Positions 35,971-47,559 of a DNA stretch of 64,000 nucleotides are shown here, one piece after another. Both the position numbers and the translations under genes were made by a program. The stretch covers positions 34,960,001 through 35,024,000 of the forward strand of contig CM027380.1 of the NCBI GenBank assembly GCA_015680905.1. Direction: 5' to 3'. The notes under the pieces are model-generated. The model was given only the letters and a program-made list of their open reading frames with translations. It was not told the origin of the DNA and ran no database searches. This DNA comes from Coptis chinensis. Taxonomy: Eukaryota; Streptophyta; Magnoliopsida; Ranunculales; Ranunculaceae. Positions within the stretch are counted from its first letter, which is position 1. Each line of letters opens with the position of its first letter.

Positions 35971-37538
35971 GGCGTTTCCGTGTTTGACAAGTTCAGGGTC
36001 ATAGCCATGGTTCATGGCTAAGGTCAAAGGTGTATGGCTCATGGGCTCATGACCAAGGTCATGGTTCGGACCCAACTGGCCAAGCCCAAACCTTAAAACC
36101 CGGAAGTCTAAAACCAATTTATTAATTCTACCCGACCCAAATGGGATCTATATTAAATTATATGGACTGGCCCAAGCAATATTAGAAACGGGCCCAAAAC
36201 TTTAGGATCGAATCGGCCCCAAAATGACTAATTAGTTTGGCCCAATCCGAATATAACTTCGCCCACAACTAACACTAAACTGAAATTTCGGTCCAACCAC
36301 TATTGAAATTTCGCCAAATAATAAAACATTTCGGCCCAACAACTTAACTAAAAACCGGCCTAACCAAACTAATGTTTTTGGCCCAAATAACTTAACCCAC
36401 ACCCGGGCCCAACCCAAACAGCTAAGGCCCAAGCCCAAATCGTCTACAGTGCTTCTCCTTCCCCAATTCTCCTCCACCACCACCAAAATCGACCGGCCAC
36501 CACCTCTCACACAACCACCAATCTAACCAAGCGGTTTTACTCCCCATAACAACCCATACAACTTTAAAGAAACCGAAAATCACAAATCCTTAAATCCAAC
36601 ATCGCCAGAACTAGATCTGGAACTAATTTCGGCCTCCATTAATGGCTTCCCCCAAGCTTCCAACAGCACCATTAGCATCCCCCACACCCACACGACCCTA
36701 CCCCATCAATCAATCAATACAAAACACAACACTCACAGTCCCCATCCTTTTACTGGCGATTTCTGGCCGCCATTAACGCCATTTGGGAGCTTCGACAGCA
36801 CCATTCCAACCTCAAACACACCCCCCTCACACCCAAACATCAACCCAATCATCCACAATCAAAAACGAAAAACCAACCATCACAGTTACATAAACTTGTA
36901 TCGGCGATTTCTTGGTGCGCCACAAATGGTTCTTGAGCTTGAATGTCATCCAAACCATAACAACCAACCTCAAACCTATAACCCCCCGCATAATTCAACA
37001 AATTCCAAGCCACATTCCAAGCCACAAGAAAGAAAACAAACAAGAAGTTCAAATAGAAAACAGAGAAACAAACAAAAAAAAGCGATCTATAGCCTTGGGC
37101 TTAAACGCCTTAACCGCCATAAAGCTTGGGCGGTTCAAAGTCGTTTTTCCTAGCCTCAACAGAGTTTCGACAGATTAACCAATATATAAAACAAAACCTA
37201 TACACCGATATCTGGAAAATCAAATCCGTGATATAGCAAAATAGCTACTCACTGTATGAACGAATTCCTACTTAATTTCTCCGAGTCCGAGCCGCCGGCG
37301 GCTCCACCCTCCGAAAATCCAAATTTTCATCTCTGCCTCCATTTTTTAATATTCTATTATTCTCTGAACCCTATTTTCTAGAAAAATGTGTTTATATACT
37401 TGGGTCCGAAACCCAAGCCCAACACAGACTCGGGCCCAAAACCAGGCCCACGTATTCCGAGTCCAACGAATTTTGAAAATAAATAATTTAATTAATTAAT
37501 AAATAGAAAAATACGTATTTAAAAATACGGGCGTTACA

Positions 37539-38967
37539 GCTATACACATCTCAAAAGAATCTCGTCCCGAGATTCGGAAGTAAAGCTATACGAACAAAAC
37601 GTTGGTTATTAACTTAGAACCTATACAAGAATGTACAAAGATGAAACTTAAACAAGGTAACATTGGTATTAATTATTTTAAAATAATTCCAGAATATATG
37701 TCCTCATGCCATTACAAAATCTATCATAGTTTACTGTCTATATTAAAACAAATTATTACTGTCACTTAAACACAAGACAAATATATCATATCTTTTTAGC
37801 ATGCAGTTTCTAAACACGTAGCAGCTCTACGAAAAATTAATATTCTACTTAACTAATCAATAATACAGGGTAAGTTCATCTCTGCATAAAACATTATGGA
37901 GTCTTTCATATCATGCATAAAAGAAAATTAGTGTCCTAATACACTTAAAACAAAAATCACTCATGTCATTGATACTACAATAAAACTTTATATTTACTTT
38001 AGTCATGCTCTCAGAAATATTAAATTTTAAAACCACCCTTGAATCCTAATTCATGCTTGCAACTAGATCAAATATAGCACGTATTCAAAAATAATTTTTC
38101 ATATTCATCTATCAAAATCATATAGACTGAAACAAAACAATTCAGAATAAATACTCGAATATGCAAAAATCATGTGAAACTAATTTAACGATATTAATCA
38201 ATCATATACGCATGGTAATAGTTCACCTATATATAATAATATAAAAATGTGTATACGCAAGTATACACATCTCAAAAAGAATACACGTGTATACGCAAGT
38301 ATACACATCTCAAAAAGAATACACGTATATTTTATTATTATATACTTTCTATTTATAATTAATCACATCTAACAATTAATCTCTTATACTTTAAAATACT
38401 ATTCATCCATTAACGCGTACGAGTGAGGCGAGATAGTTCCTCCAACACAGAGGCAATTAGTTCCTTACTTAGTACGTCATAAAGTCATCAGATAATACAA
38501 CTCATTCAATATATATTAAAATATCTTATCGTTTCTTGAATAATAACCTAACACTCAAATACAAAGTTCACAAACAGGTTGTCATACTTAATCCATACTC
38601 CATGTGAAAATGATCACCAACAGCAAAACAACATTATAGCAGTACACATCATTTTGATCAAATCCATTAATAATTAACATATTACACATACAACCACTCC
38701 TCATATGATAAGAAAAAATAAAAGCATTTCATATGCACTCCACCCGAGTAACTAATATAAATATACACATTACACGTACAAACAAATCAAGAAAAAAAAC
38801 ATTGACTCTCTTTGTTTCTATATCTCTTTCATTTTCTTTGTAAAAACGAAGCAACTAGCGGAAATAGTTTTGAAAATAAAACTTCTTAAACACTACCCAT
38901 AAATCACGATCCGAGAATCACTTAGACTCACCTAAGTCTAAGCTAACCAAATGCTCTGATACCAAAC
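37539..38967 (-). other. Internal region of element G
   Basis: 1429 AT-rich bases with no gag or pol ORF. It contains two copies of a 38-base repeat (GTATACGCAAGTATACACAT core, starts 38251 and 38289) and AGTTCCTCC motifs near 38427-38465 that also recur in the LTRs. It would serve only as a template region. Confidence 0.7.
38953..38964 (-). other. Primer-binding site of element G (tRNA-iMet)
   Basis: Minus strand TGGTATCAGAGC, three bases inside the 5' LTR, the standard initiator-methionine tRNA site of many plant LTR elements. It fixes the element orientation. Confidence 0.88.
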
Positions 38968-41900
38968 TGTCACACCCCGAATTTCGACAGAATTCGGAAA
39001 AACATTATTTGTCCCCGACCCTTCGATCTCCGAGGTGTGACGCACTCTCCACTCCTCAAAAACCCATAAACAGTTTTAAAATATGCGGATAATTAAAACC
39101 AATAAAAATTTTAACTTAAACAAAGTCCTCTTCATTATAAAACAATTTACAACTGAAAATGCAAATAATATTATCTCAACTGAAAATCTATATCACCTCA
39201 AGGGAAAACAAAACACAACCTGAAGATGCATTGCAAACGTAACCCACAAGCGCAACCAATCTTCTTCATCACTAAACCTGTCAAGACTTATCAACTATGT
39301 TCATTTAATGAACACACCCGATAAGCAAACATGCAAATCGGGTCAGCATTATAAACAATGCTGGTGTGAGTAGCCCTAAAAACAACATATACTTATACAA
39401 ATATAAACACCATCCATAAGGCAGTTAGTTCCTCCATCGAGGCGCCTTAACTTTTAACGACTAATACAACATTCTTAAGTACAATAATCTAGGCAGGTAG
39501 TTCCTCCACTGAGGCGCCTTAACTTCCCACTAACCACACAACAAACTATACTCATAATAAATAAGGCATGTAGTTCCTCCATCGAGGCGCCTTAGGTTCT
39601 AACTAAACTATAACCAAACAAACATATTATATACGTACCTCATTTCATGCTCAATCACAGAGTGGGTCGTCTCTGCCCAAGTAATTAGTTTGACCCACCC
39701 TTCTGCAAAACCATATATAATCATCTATCTACATATACATCATTAACAAACCTATTACCATAATTATATTAATTAAGGTTTTCTTTGCGTGTCCCTAAAA
39801 TCACGTCGTATCTATGTCTTACCTAGTTTCCCTAGCTACCACAATCGCTACCCAACGCCGAACATGTACATCCACATGCCTCCCTTACATAATGAGCCAC
39901 TCCGTGCGTAACCACCTGGAAATGATGCCGCGCACACCGGGTAAATCCTCACACGGAAGCCAAATCTATGTAAGCACTGCCACTATTCGGCATAAAATAT
40001 TGCGCATCATCGTTCTATTTTGCGAACGGAATAATCAAGCCACTATTCGGCTACGCCAGGAGGGCCATTCAGCTTAACTGAAACGCCAGGAGGGCCGCCC
40101 GAAGGCCATTCAGCTTAACTGAAACGCTAGAAGGGCCAATCACATGAGTTGTGGTAGTCAGGTTCTAGGATTTTCGTTACGTAATTTATTCAGGTGTCAT
40201 ACATTAATGACTCATAATCATTTCTACTATACCACGTGCAGGTCAATTACCTTATTGCACTAAGCCACAATACATAGAAATATCTCAGTTACCTCATAAC
40301 CATTTTCATTCTTTCACGTGCCAATATATTATTGCACTACACCACACTCCCGTGGGCAAATATTCACCAATACTATAATAGCATCTCACATATAAAATAA
40401 TGGAGTGTATATACATTTCTCCATGATATTGCATTAATATAAATATCCCAGCATATTATATCATGTCACAATGCTTCAACGTATCACATACATTTTTATT
40501 ATAATGTATTAGGAATATAATATCTCCTAACATCTCAATATCGTCACGTGTCAAAAATACACAACATCAATGTCAAATCTTTCTTAGATAATGACAACCA
40601 AATATATACAAGCTTCCACAGCATTTTATTACTATATGTGTCCATATAATATACAACATAAAACGTAGCACAATTAGACAGTCCACAGTCCACAATCAAA
40701 GCCCAATATATATATGCTTTACACATTACTCACGTCAAATCTAAATTAGATAATGACAAACCCAAATTATATAATATCCGACAACGTTCTATTATTACCT
40801 TTATCCATATAGTCAAATATGTGAAAAACTGGAAAAGTCAACATTTACAGTCAACGGTCAAAGTCAACGGTCAAAGGTCAACACATCATGGTCAAGGTCA
40901 AAGTCAACACATCATGGTCAAAGTCAACACATCATGGTCAAAATCAAAGTCAACCCATCATGGTCAAAGTCAACCTGTCATTGTCAAAGTCAAACTGGCG
41001 TTTCCGTGTTTGACAAGTTCAGGGTCATAGCCATGGTTCATGGCTAAGGTCAAAGGTGTATGGCTCATGGGCTCATGACCAAGGTCATGGTTCGGACCCA
41101 ACTGGCCAAGCCCAAACCTTAAAACCCGGAAGTCTAAAACCAATTTATTAATTCTACCCGACCCAAATGGGATCTATATTAAATTATATGGACTGGCCCA
41201 AGCAATATTAGAAACGGGCCCAAAAACTTTAGACTGAACTGGCCCAAAACAGCTAATTAGTTTGGCCCAAATCCGGAATATAACTCGGCCCACAACTAAC
41301 ACTAAACTGAAATTTCGGTCCAACCACTATTGAAATTTCGGCCAAGCCAATAAAACATTTCGCCCAACAACTTAACTAAAACCGCCTAACCAAACTAATG
41401 TTTTGGCCCAAATAACTTAACCCACACCCGCCCAACCCAAATGACTAAGGCCCAAGCCCAAATCGTCTCATCTTCTCCTTCCCGATTCTCCTCCACCACC
41501 ACCAAAATCAACCGGCCACCACCTCTCACACAACCACCAATCTAACCAAGCGGTTTTACTCCCCATAACAACCCATACAACTTTAAAGAAACCGAAAATC
41601 ACAAATCCTTAAATCCAACATCGCCAGAACTAGATCTGGAACTAATTTCGGCCTCCATTAATGGCTTCCCCCAAGCTTCCAACAGCACCATTAGCATCCC
41701 CCACACCCACACGACCCTACCCCATCAATCAATCAATACAAAACACAACACTCATAGTCCCCATCCTTTTCTTCATGATTTAAAGCCATTAACGCCATTT
41801 AGGGAGCTTCGGCAAAGACCATTCCAACCTCAAACACACCCCTCACACCCAAACATCAACCCATCATCCACAATCAAAACGAAAAACCAACCATCACAGT

Positions 41901-42561
41901 TACATAAACTTGTATCGGCGATTTCTTGGTGCCGCCACAAATGGTTCTTCAGAGCTTGAACAGCTCATCCAAACCATAACAACCAACCTCAAACCTATAA
42001 CCCCCGACATAATTCAACAAATTCCAAGCCACATTCCAAGCCACGATAAAAAAAACAACAACTGAGTTCAAATAGAGAAACAGAGAAACAAACAAAAAAA
42101 AAGATCTATTGCCTTGGGCTAAACCGCCTTTTTTAACCGCCATAAAGCTTGGGCGGTTCAAAGTCGTTTTCCTAGCCTCAACAGAGTTTCGACAGATTAA
42201 CCAATATATAAAAACAAAACCTATACACCGATATCACGAAAATCAGAAATCCGGTGATATAGCAAAATAGCTACTCACCAGATGAACGAGCTCCTCTACG
42301 AATTTCTCCGAGTCCGAAATGCCGTCCCACCCTCTAGAAATCCAAATTTCATCTCTCACCTCCATTTTTAATATTCTATTATTCTCTGGAACCCTATTTT
42401 CTAGAAAAATGTGTTTATATACTTGGGTCCGAAACCCAAGCCCAACACAGACTCGGGCCCAAAACCAGGCCCACGTATTCCGAGTCCAACGAATTTTGAA
42501 AATAAATAATTTAATTAATTAATAAATAGAAAAATACGTATTTAAAAATATGGGCGTTACA
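38968..42561 (-). repeat. 5' LTR of element G
   Basis: 3594 bases, TGTAACGCCC at 42561 to GGGTGTGACA at 38968 on the minus strand. It contains the W-box-like array (40838-40990) and three copies of an AGTTCCTCC(A/A)(T/C)(C/T)GAGGCGCCTTA-type unit at about 39423, 39497 and 39570. Confidence 0.9.
40838..40990 (-). promoter_or_regulatory. W-box-like TTGAC array in the 5' LTR of G
   Basis: About 17 GTCAA cores in 150 bases (TTGAC on the element strand), one GGTCAAAGTCAAC unit more than the other LTR. In this LTR it could act in the element's own promoter. No experimental support. Confidence 0.5.
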
Positions 42562-42693
42562 CTCTGGTTGGCTTGTTCTGTTACACTCAACTGAGGAGAA
42601 TGAAGATGAACAAGAGGAAGATGAGAAAGAGGCCCTTGCTGACTCCATAGAAACTCTATGATTCTCAATCACGTTCTAGCTCGAATTTTTGTC
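42562..42693 (-). pseudogene. LONGIFOLIA/TRM-like exon, upstream part
   Basis: Minus strand, after an AG acceptor (TTGCAG) at 42694: a short stretch with an in-frame TAG, then MESARASFSSSSCSSSFSS and ECNRTSQPE, which continue in frame into 31944-31665. The serine-rich block followed by CN(R/K)T is typical of LONGIFOLIA proteins. The exon is broken by element G. Earlier and later exons of the gene were not found. Confidence 0.7.
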
Positions 42694-43307
42694 CTGCAAT
42701 TGCAAGTCAGAACTATATTATATATCCCTCACATAATATTATGCAGATTCCAAATACACCAAAGTGAAGCCGTTAATAGTTGAGTTAAGTTTTTTTTTTT
42801 ACTTTAGTCATGCGCAGTCACTATGACACTCATCTCCATGGTTGCTATTCTTTGAAGTGAGAATGGATCATTAAAGAGAGATGCATGCATAGAATATGAG
42901 AAAAAAAATTAAAATGTTAACATACTTGAACTTGGTAATACAACAAACGAAATGGGAAATAAAAAGAAATCACAAGTCCATTAACCCTTCCTGAACAAGC
43001 AATTTGGCCTCTCGATCCGAAAATGTATATAGGATAGCTTACCCGATAAAGAGGACATCACCGATTAAAAATAAAATTCTGTATCCATAAAGTGATTTTG
43101 TAGCAAATCAAACATTTCTGGATTTTGTAGGAACAAAAAAAAAAAAACATGAAAAGCTAAAACTTCTAAGCAACGGGAAATGGATACGTGTACCTCGGAA
43201 ATGTTAAGTCCACTGATATCCTTTAATGAACCAATGCTAACAAAATTGTCACCTCTTAGGGTAATGATCGTTGAAGACGAAACAAATGAAGAAACGACTA
43301 GAGACGT
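42694..43307. other. Flank upstream of the LONGIFOLIA-like exon
   Basis: No recognised gene. On the minus strand about 43190-43275 there is an exon-like open stretch with TLRGDNFVSIGSL and a possible GT donor; I cannot assign it. Confidence 0.3.
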
Positions 43308-43330
43308 GGGGGTGGGGGGTGGGGGGTGGG
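43308..43330 (+). other. Strong G-quadruplex motif
   Basis: Runs of 5, 6, 6 and 3 G separated by single T. Single-base loops favour a very stable parallel quadruplex. Confidence 0.75.
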
Positions 43331-43493
43331 TTTGAACCTTGAACGTGGGGGTTGGGAGTTCCGAAATACCTCCAAAATAACCTCAGCAGTTTCTTTTTAG
43401 CTAGCGTCTGTTTACATTGTCAACGTTTTCAATATATGGATTCGTGGGCTTTTTATCTTTTGGACTTTTTTGTGGACTTAAATTTGAGTACTA

Positions 43494-43560
43494 CTAGTAT
43501 ACTGCTAAGCAGTGGGGGCGTGACCGGAGAGGGAGAGGGAGGAGTGCTTATATGACCTGA
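43494..43560 (-). mobile_element. Helitron-like 3' terminus (copy 1)
   Basis: The minus strand ends with ACTGCTTAGCAGT (43513-43501), ATA and CTAG at 43494, then T: a short palindrome followed by CTRR, as at Helitron 3' ends inserted before T. The same end, with about 35 more similar bases inside (GGGGG then GGAG-rich), occurs at 59126. The body should lie at higher coordinates; its 5' TC end was not found. Confidence 0.5.
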
Positions 43561-43818
43561 AAATGAAAGCAACGACTGAAATCGGCTGACAAGATTGAGT
43601 GCTTCAATGATATATTAAACTTAAACACGACACTAACTATAAAAAGCCTTATAGCATATCCACTGTAAAGTTTCGCAAGCACCAGCCTAGATATATTTCA
43701 TCATTTTCTTGAGTGGTTATACATATAAAATCCAAGACAGGCATTTTCATAGATTGAGCTACAGCATTGCAAGTGAAGAAAGAAAGATACATACCAAAGC
43801 CACGAGGTTCTGAGTTCC
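43561..43818. other. Left flank of element D
   Basis: No recognised gene. The junction 43780-43818 plus 58536-58600 forms one continuous sequence once D is removed. On the minus strand it has a possible exon between AG near 58604 and GTATG near 43796; the product is unassigned. Confidence 0.35.
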
Positions 43819-45175
43819 TGATAAGAGCCCAAAACTGTAGTTTTAACCCCTTAATAATCATACTGTTAGACCAATTATGTGAATAATAAGTAAGAGTTAA
43901 TACTGATTACGTGTTTTTATGCATTTCAGGGCTTCAAAGTCCATTATCTTGTGAGAAATGTGCCACTTTAGCGAGATAAAGGAGCAAAAGTCAGTGAGAA
44001 CTTCGAATGCCATATCTTTGGACTTAGACCTCGGATTGAGGCCTACCTTATGTCAAAACGACCGGTCTCGGAAAGAGCTTTGCAATGGTCCAAGCCTTGA
44101 CCCAATCAGAGGAGCAGAAGTGGACGAAAAGTCTGTGGAAGCCAACTGCAGCTGAAGAGGCCTTTTGGACGAAAGAATTGGGTTTTGGGCCCGATTCTCG
44201 GCCCAAAACATGGCTCCAAGCCCATGCACGAATTTTGGATCTGGATGTATAAAACAAAAAGCTTAGCTCTTTGTTAATGGTAGCTAGTTAGACCTAAATT
44301 AAGATATAGAATTCTAGATCTAGTTTATTTAATTAAATTAAGTTTTAGCTCCATTTAAATTCTTGTTTTAGATTAAATCTCTGAATCATTGTTCTTGATT
44401 GATTAGATAAATAAAGTAGTATTTTTATCAAGTTTGAATTTTGTCAATTCCATTCTAGATCTAATTTCAATTCTTGTTCCTAGTTCATTCCAAACCATTA
44501 AATTAGATTCATTATTGTTCAAATTAAGTAAATCTAAATTTCTTACATTATGTTTAGTTTAGATTCAATGGGAAATGTTAGATTGATGATTCAAGGCTAA
44601 ACCTCCATTAGAGGGGTTGATGAAGCCTTGATGAAACCTTAGTTGTTTAGTATAGAAACGTTGTAGCATCTATTCCACTCTAGAAGGTCGGCGTTTAGCC
44701 ATGAGAATGGGTGGGCGACCTCACATGCTAGTTAGTACTTGGTAGAAATGCCATGAACACTAGGGATTAGACTTCGAATTCTTGCGCGGAAAACGCATCT
44801 AATCGAGATACCACAATCTGTACTAGGTCATTAAGTTGGATTCGAGGTGGATTCAATTCCCCTCTAATTCCTTTATCTAGAGTCAAACAATAGTATTTCC
44901 ATAGCATTTGTAGTTAATTTCTAGTAATCATCTTAATTAAGTATCGTAGTTTAATATTTCGTAAAGCTCTCATTGACTTAAGACTGATTTCTTAGACTTA
45001 GAGAACAATCCGTGCTAGAGAACTAGGAGTGGAACGAACTTCCTACTCCACTTAGTGCAATTCGCATCGAGAGTAGAAACTTTGATAATAGACTCGTAAA
45101 AGAATAGTTATAGTTTACTTACGTTGTGAATTCATAGTTCATTTCGTAGGTAAATTATTCATTTTATACTTATCA
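43819..45175 (+). repeat. 5' LTR of element D
   Basis: TGATAAGAGCCC to TACTTATCA; the ends form a 7-bp inverted repeat TGATAAG/CTTATCA. TATAAAA at about 44249 is the probable promoter. It differs from the 3' LTR by short indels concentrated in the first 420 bases, mainly at CAG/CTG sites. Confidence 0.93.
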
Positions 45176-45177
45176 AA

Positions 45178-45193
45178 TGGCGCCGCTGCCATC
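45178..45193 (+). other. Primer-binding site of element D
   Basis: TGGCGCCGCTGCCATC, two bases after the LTR; its first 8 bases and further positions match the tRNA-Asp 3' end complement. Confidence 0.8.
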
Positions 45194-45820
45194 TTAGTTG
45201 CACTTTAGCATTGTTTTCTTTGTAGAAGTAGTTATTTTTAAGTCCCATTAAACCCACCCACCCTTGTTTGATTCACATTGTGGTTGCCGCTTTTGTTTTG
45301 GAAAAATTCGCGGGATTTACACTTTCGAAGGCCAAAAGAGAGACGCGACCAGCTATCTTCTTCGAATTCTCATTTACACCGAAGGCCACGCTTCAAAGAG
45401 CGACCAGCGCTATCTTACTGGAATTCTCGTTCTGGTGGAAGCCAGCAGATAGAGATAATAAGCGCCAGCGCGCCGATATTTTTCGGTTTCCACGGTTTGT
45501 TTGAACTTCGAGTTGTCAAGTTTTTCAGTGTTCTAACCTCTTTTATACACCGAACACGCGTACACAAGACGCTATTCATAAGCGAAGCAAGGACGCTTAT
45601 CGGGTATTCCTTTCTTCCACACCTCGCATTTCCGGTTAGAGGTTTTCTACTAGTATATCGAATTGTTTGGAGTGTTGCATGTTAGTTAAGCTCAACTTAG
45701 TCTTGCATGAGATTAAGGTCCGCAGTCGAACAAAACAACAAAACGTAATTACACCACAACAAACAAGTCTATCTAGTACACCACCCACGACACCTCTAAC
45801 TACTATCACACACACCATAC
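45194..45820 (+). other. Leader of element D
   Basis: Noncoding leader before gag. It contains GAATTC-bearing repeats also seen in A (7670-7800), and near 45521-45535 the uninterrupted TTCAGTGTTCTAA that is the empty site for the Pack-MULE in element C. Confidence 0.7.
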
Positions 45821-47330
45821 GACATAATGGTGAAGAAAGAGAGACTCCTCTCTCCGGCTTTTACAAAGCCTTGAGCGATAGCCCTAAATGGCGTGCATCG
45901 TTCTAGCGGACCCGGTGGGGATTTTCGAATCCCCAAACATATTTAATTTGTTACCCGTTTTCATGGGTTAGACCATGAAAAACCTTATCGGCTATCGTTA
46001 GGATTGAACAAGTCCTTACAACATTCCACCATCCTACGGTTGGTGCGGAGCAAATTAAACCGAGGGTATTCCCTTTCACCCTAGCCGATAAAGGCGTCTT
46101 GGTTAACTGCCCAAAGCGCTAATTCTCGTGGACACACATGGGCTAAACTTGTTCACCTGTTTATGGAACATTTTTACCCACCCCCTAAAGGCGGATGAAA
46201 TGCTTTCCAAGATCCATTTCTTCCGGCGGAACCCTCATGAATCATTTTCTCGAGGCATGGAATCGTTCACCGATCTCCTTATAGAGTGTCCACACCATAA
46301 CCTAGCAAAAGACCGCGTTAGTTAGTTGCCTTTTTCAAAGGACTTCAACATCACCATAAAGAAGTCCTTGACATAATGAATGGGGTAGTTTCCTAAGTAA
46401 AGGAGCCTCGGAGGCTTACAAATTTTTAGAAGACCAAACTAAACGGAATAATAATTGGGGGGGGAGTGATGATATCCCCCGCTCCGCTAGTTCTTCTTCA
46501 ACAGTCAAGGCCGCTAGTATGTTTGAGAATAAAACCGATCCAGAACTTAAAAATTTACTCGAATCTCTAACTAAAAAAGTGGAGGCTATTTCTGTTCAAC
46601 AAAAGCCTATCCCCGTCATGAATGTAAACTCCAACCCATGTAATTTCTGTTTGAGTCCAGAGCACCCTGACAATTATTGTCCTCTAGCTTATGAACAACA
46701 ACCACTAGAGCAAGATAATGTTTACTCTATTAATAACTATCCTATTCCTAACGCCCTTGGAGACAACATCCCAACTTAGGTTGGAGAAATAATCAACAAA
46801 ACGCCTCCGGTCTACAATAATCAAAACGTTAGGCAAGCAAACAATTATAACCAAGCTCCACCTAGACAAGGACAAGGACAAGGACAAGGTCAAGGGAATT
46901 ATAATAATTATAACAACCAAAGCGAACTAACGACAAGGTCAAGCACAAGGTCGAATAATTATAATAATTATAATACCAATAGAGGTATCGTTCGGTTAAT
47001 AATAATAACTATCACAACCCACCCATAAATAATCAACGAGAGATAGTTCGGTCGCACCACCCGTGACTACTACACCTACACAACCGGATCGTTATAGGCG
47101 CCTTTATACAAGTTACCCAACAACTTTTCCGGACAATGACTCAATCAAACCAACGATCTTACAATCCATAAATCGGGGCATACAACGGTTAGCCCAAGAG
47201 AAAGCCCAACCAAAAGGCGTGTTTCCAAGTCAAGCGATACCAAACCCTAAAACGAGCAAACCACGACCTTTGAGGTAAACGGTAATTCTAGTATGCGGAA
47301 ACTACAATCGTAGGTGACCTAAATGCCATC
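45820..47330 (+). pseudogene. gag: gag of element D
   Basis: Begins in the frame with GEERETPLSGFYKALSDSP (to 45906), then the capsid core at about 45930-46440, colinear with C but split into several frames (for example 46128-46325, with a FRRNPHESFS block). A well-kept segment 46519-46779 contains the CCHC knuckle CX2CX4HX4C (46639-46680). A Q/G/N-rich linker with GQGQGQGQGN repeats follows (46860-47020). Comparison with C shows the breaks are mostly 1-2 base changes. Role: particle formation and RNA packaging. Confidence 0.8.
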
Positions 47331-47559
47331 ACCACTCTCCGTTCGGAAGAGTGGTTGATAACAAAAACTAACTACGCTGTAGTTACCCCATCGATACTCT
47401 ACACCGGATATCGAACTAGATACCGCAATAGAAACCAAGAGCCTACCACGGTAGAGGTACCGGTTAAACCACAACCAAAGAAACCGAAAGCCAAGGTTAC
47501 CGCAGACAAGTAGAGCCATATCACGAAATATAGAGCGAAACCACCGTTCCTCAAAATTA

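Larger units (their letters stand above)
31945..37538 (-). repeat. 3' LTR of element G, with a CACTA insertion
   Basis: About 3583 bases without the insertion. Near-identical to the other LTR over long stretches (for example 35160-35990 versus 40150-40985). Differences cluster at 35030-35060, 36205-36240, 36740-36800 and 37290-37320. An identical 60-codon open frame in both LTRs (35531-35713 and 40544-40726) reflects LTR identity, not a gene. Confidence 0.9.
31945..42561 (-). mobile_element. Long-LTR retrotransposon G, complete, non-autonomous
   Basis: Flanked by perfect CTCTG duplications (31940-31944 and 42562-42566). Minus-strand order: 5' LTR 42561-38968 (3594 bases), tRNA-iMet primer site, an internal region of only 1429 bases without ORFs, 3' LTR 37538-31945 (5594 bases, of which 2011 are a CACTA insertion with its duplication). 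LTR ends are TGTAACGCCC and GGGTGTGACA. Next to the 3' LTR the minus strand reads AATCTCGGGACGAGATTC, a string I know from the end of pol in plant chromoviruses such as Tekay, so it is probably a deletion derivative of that lineage. It inserted into a LONGIFOLIA-like exon. Confidence 0.9.

Noticed and set aside
36232-37178. Open frames in the G LTR (for example 36232-36510, 36896-37153)
   Set aside because: Not kept in the other LTR copy (41220-42180), so not coding.
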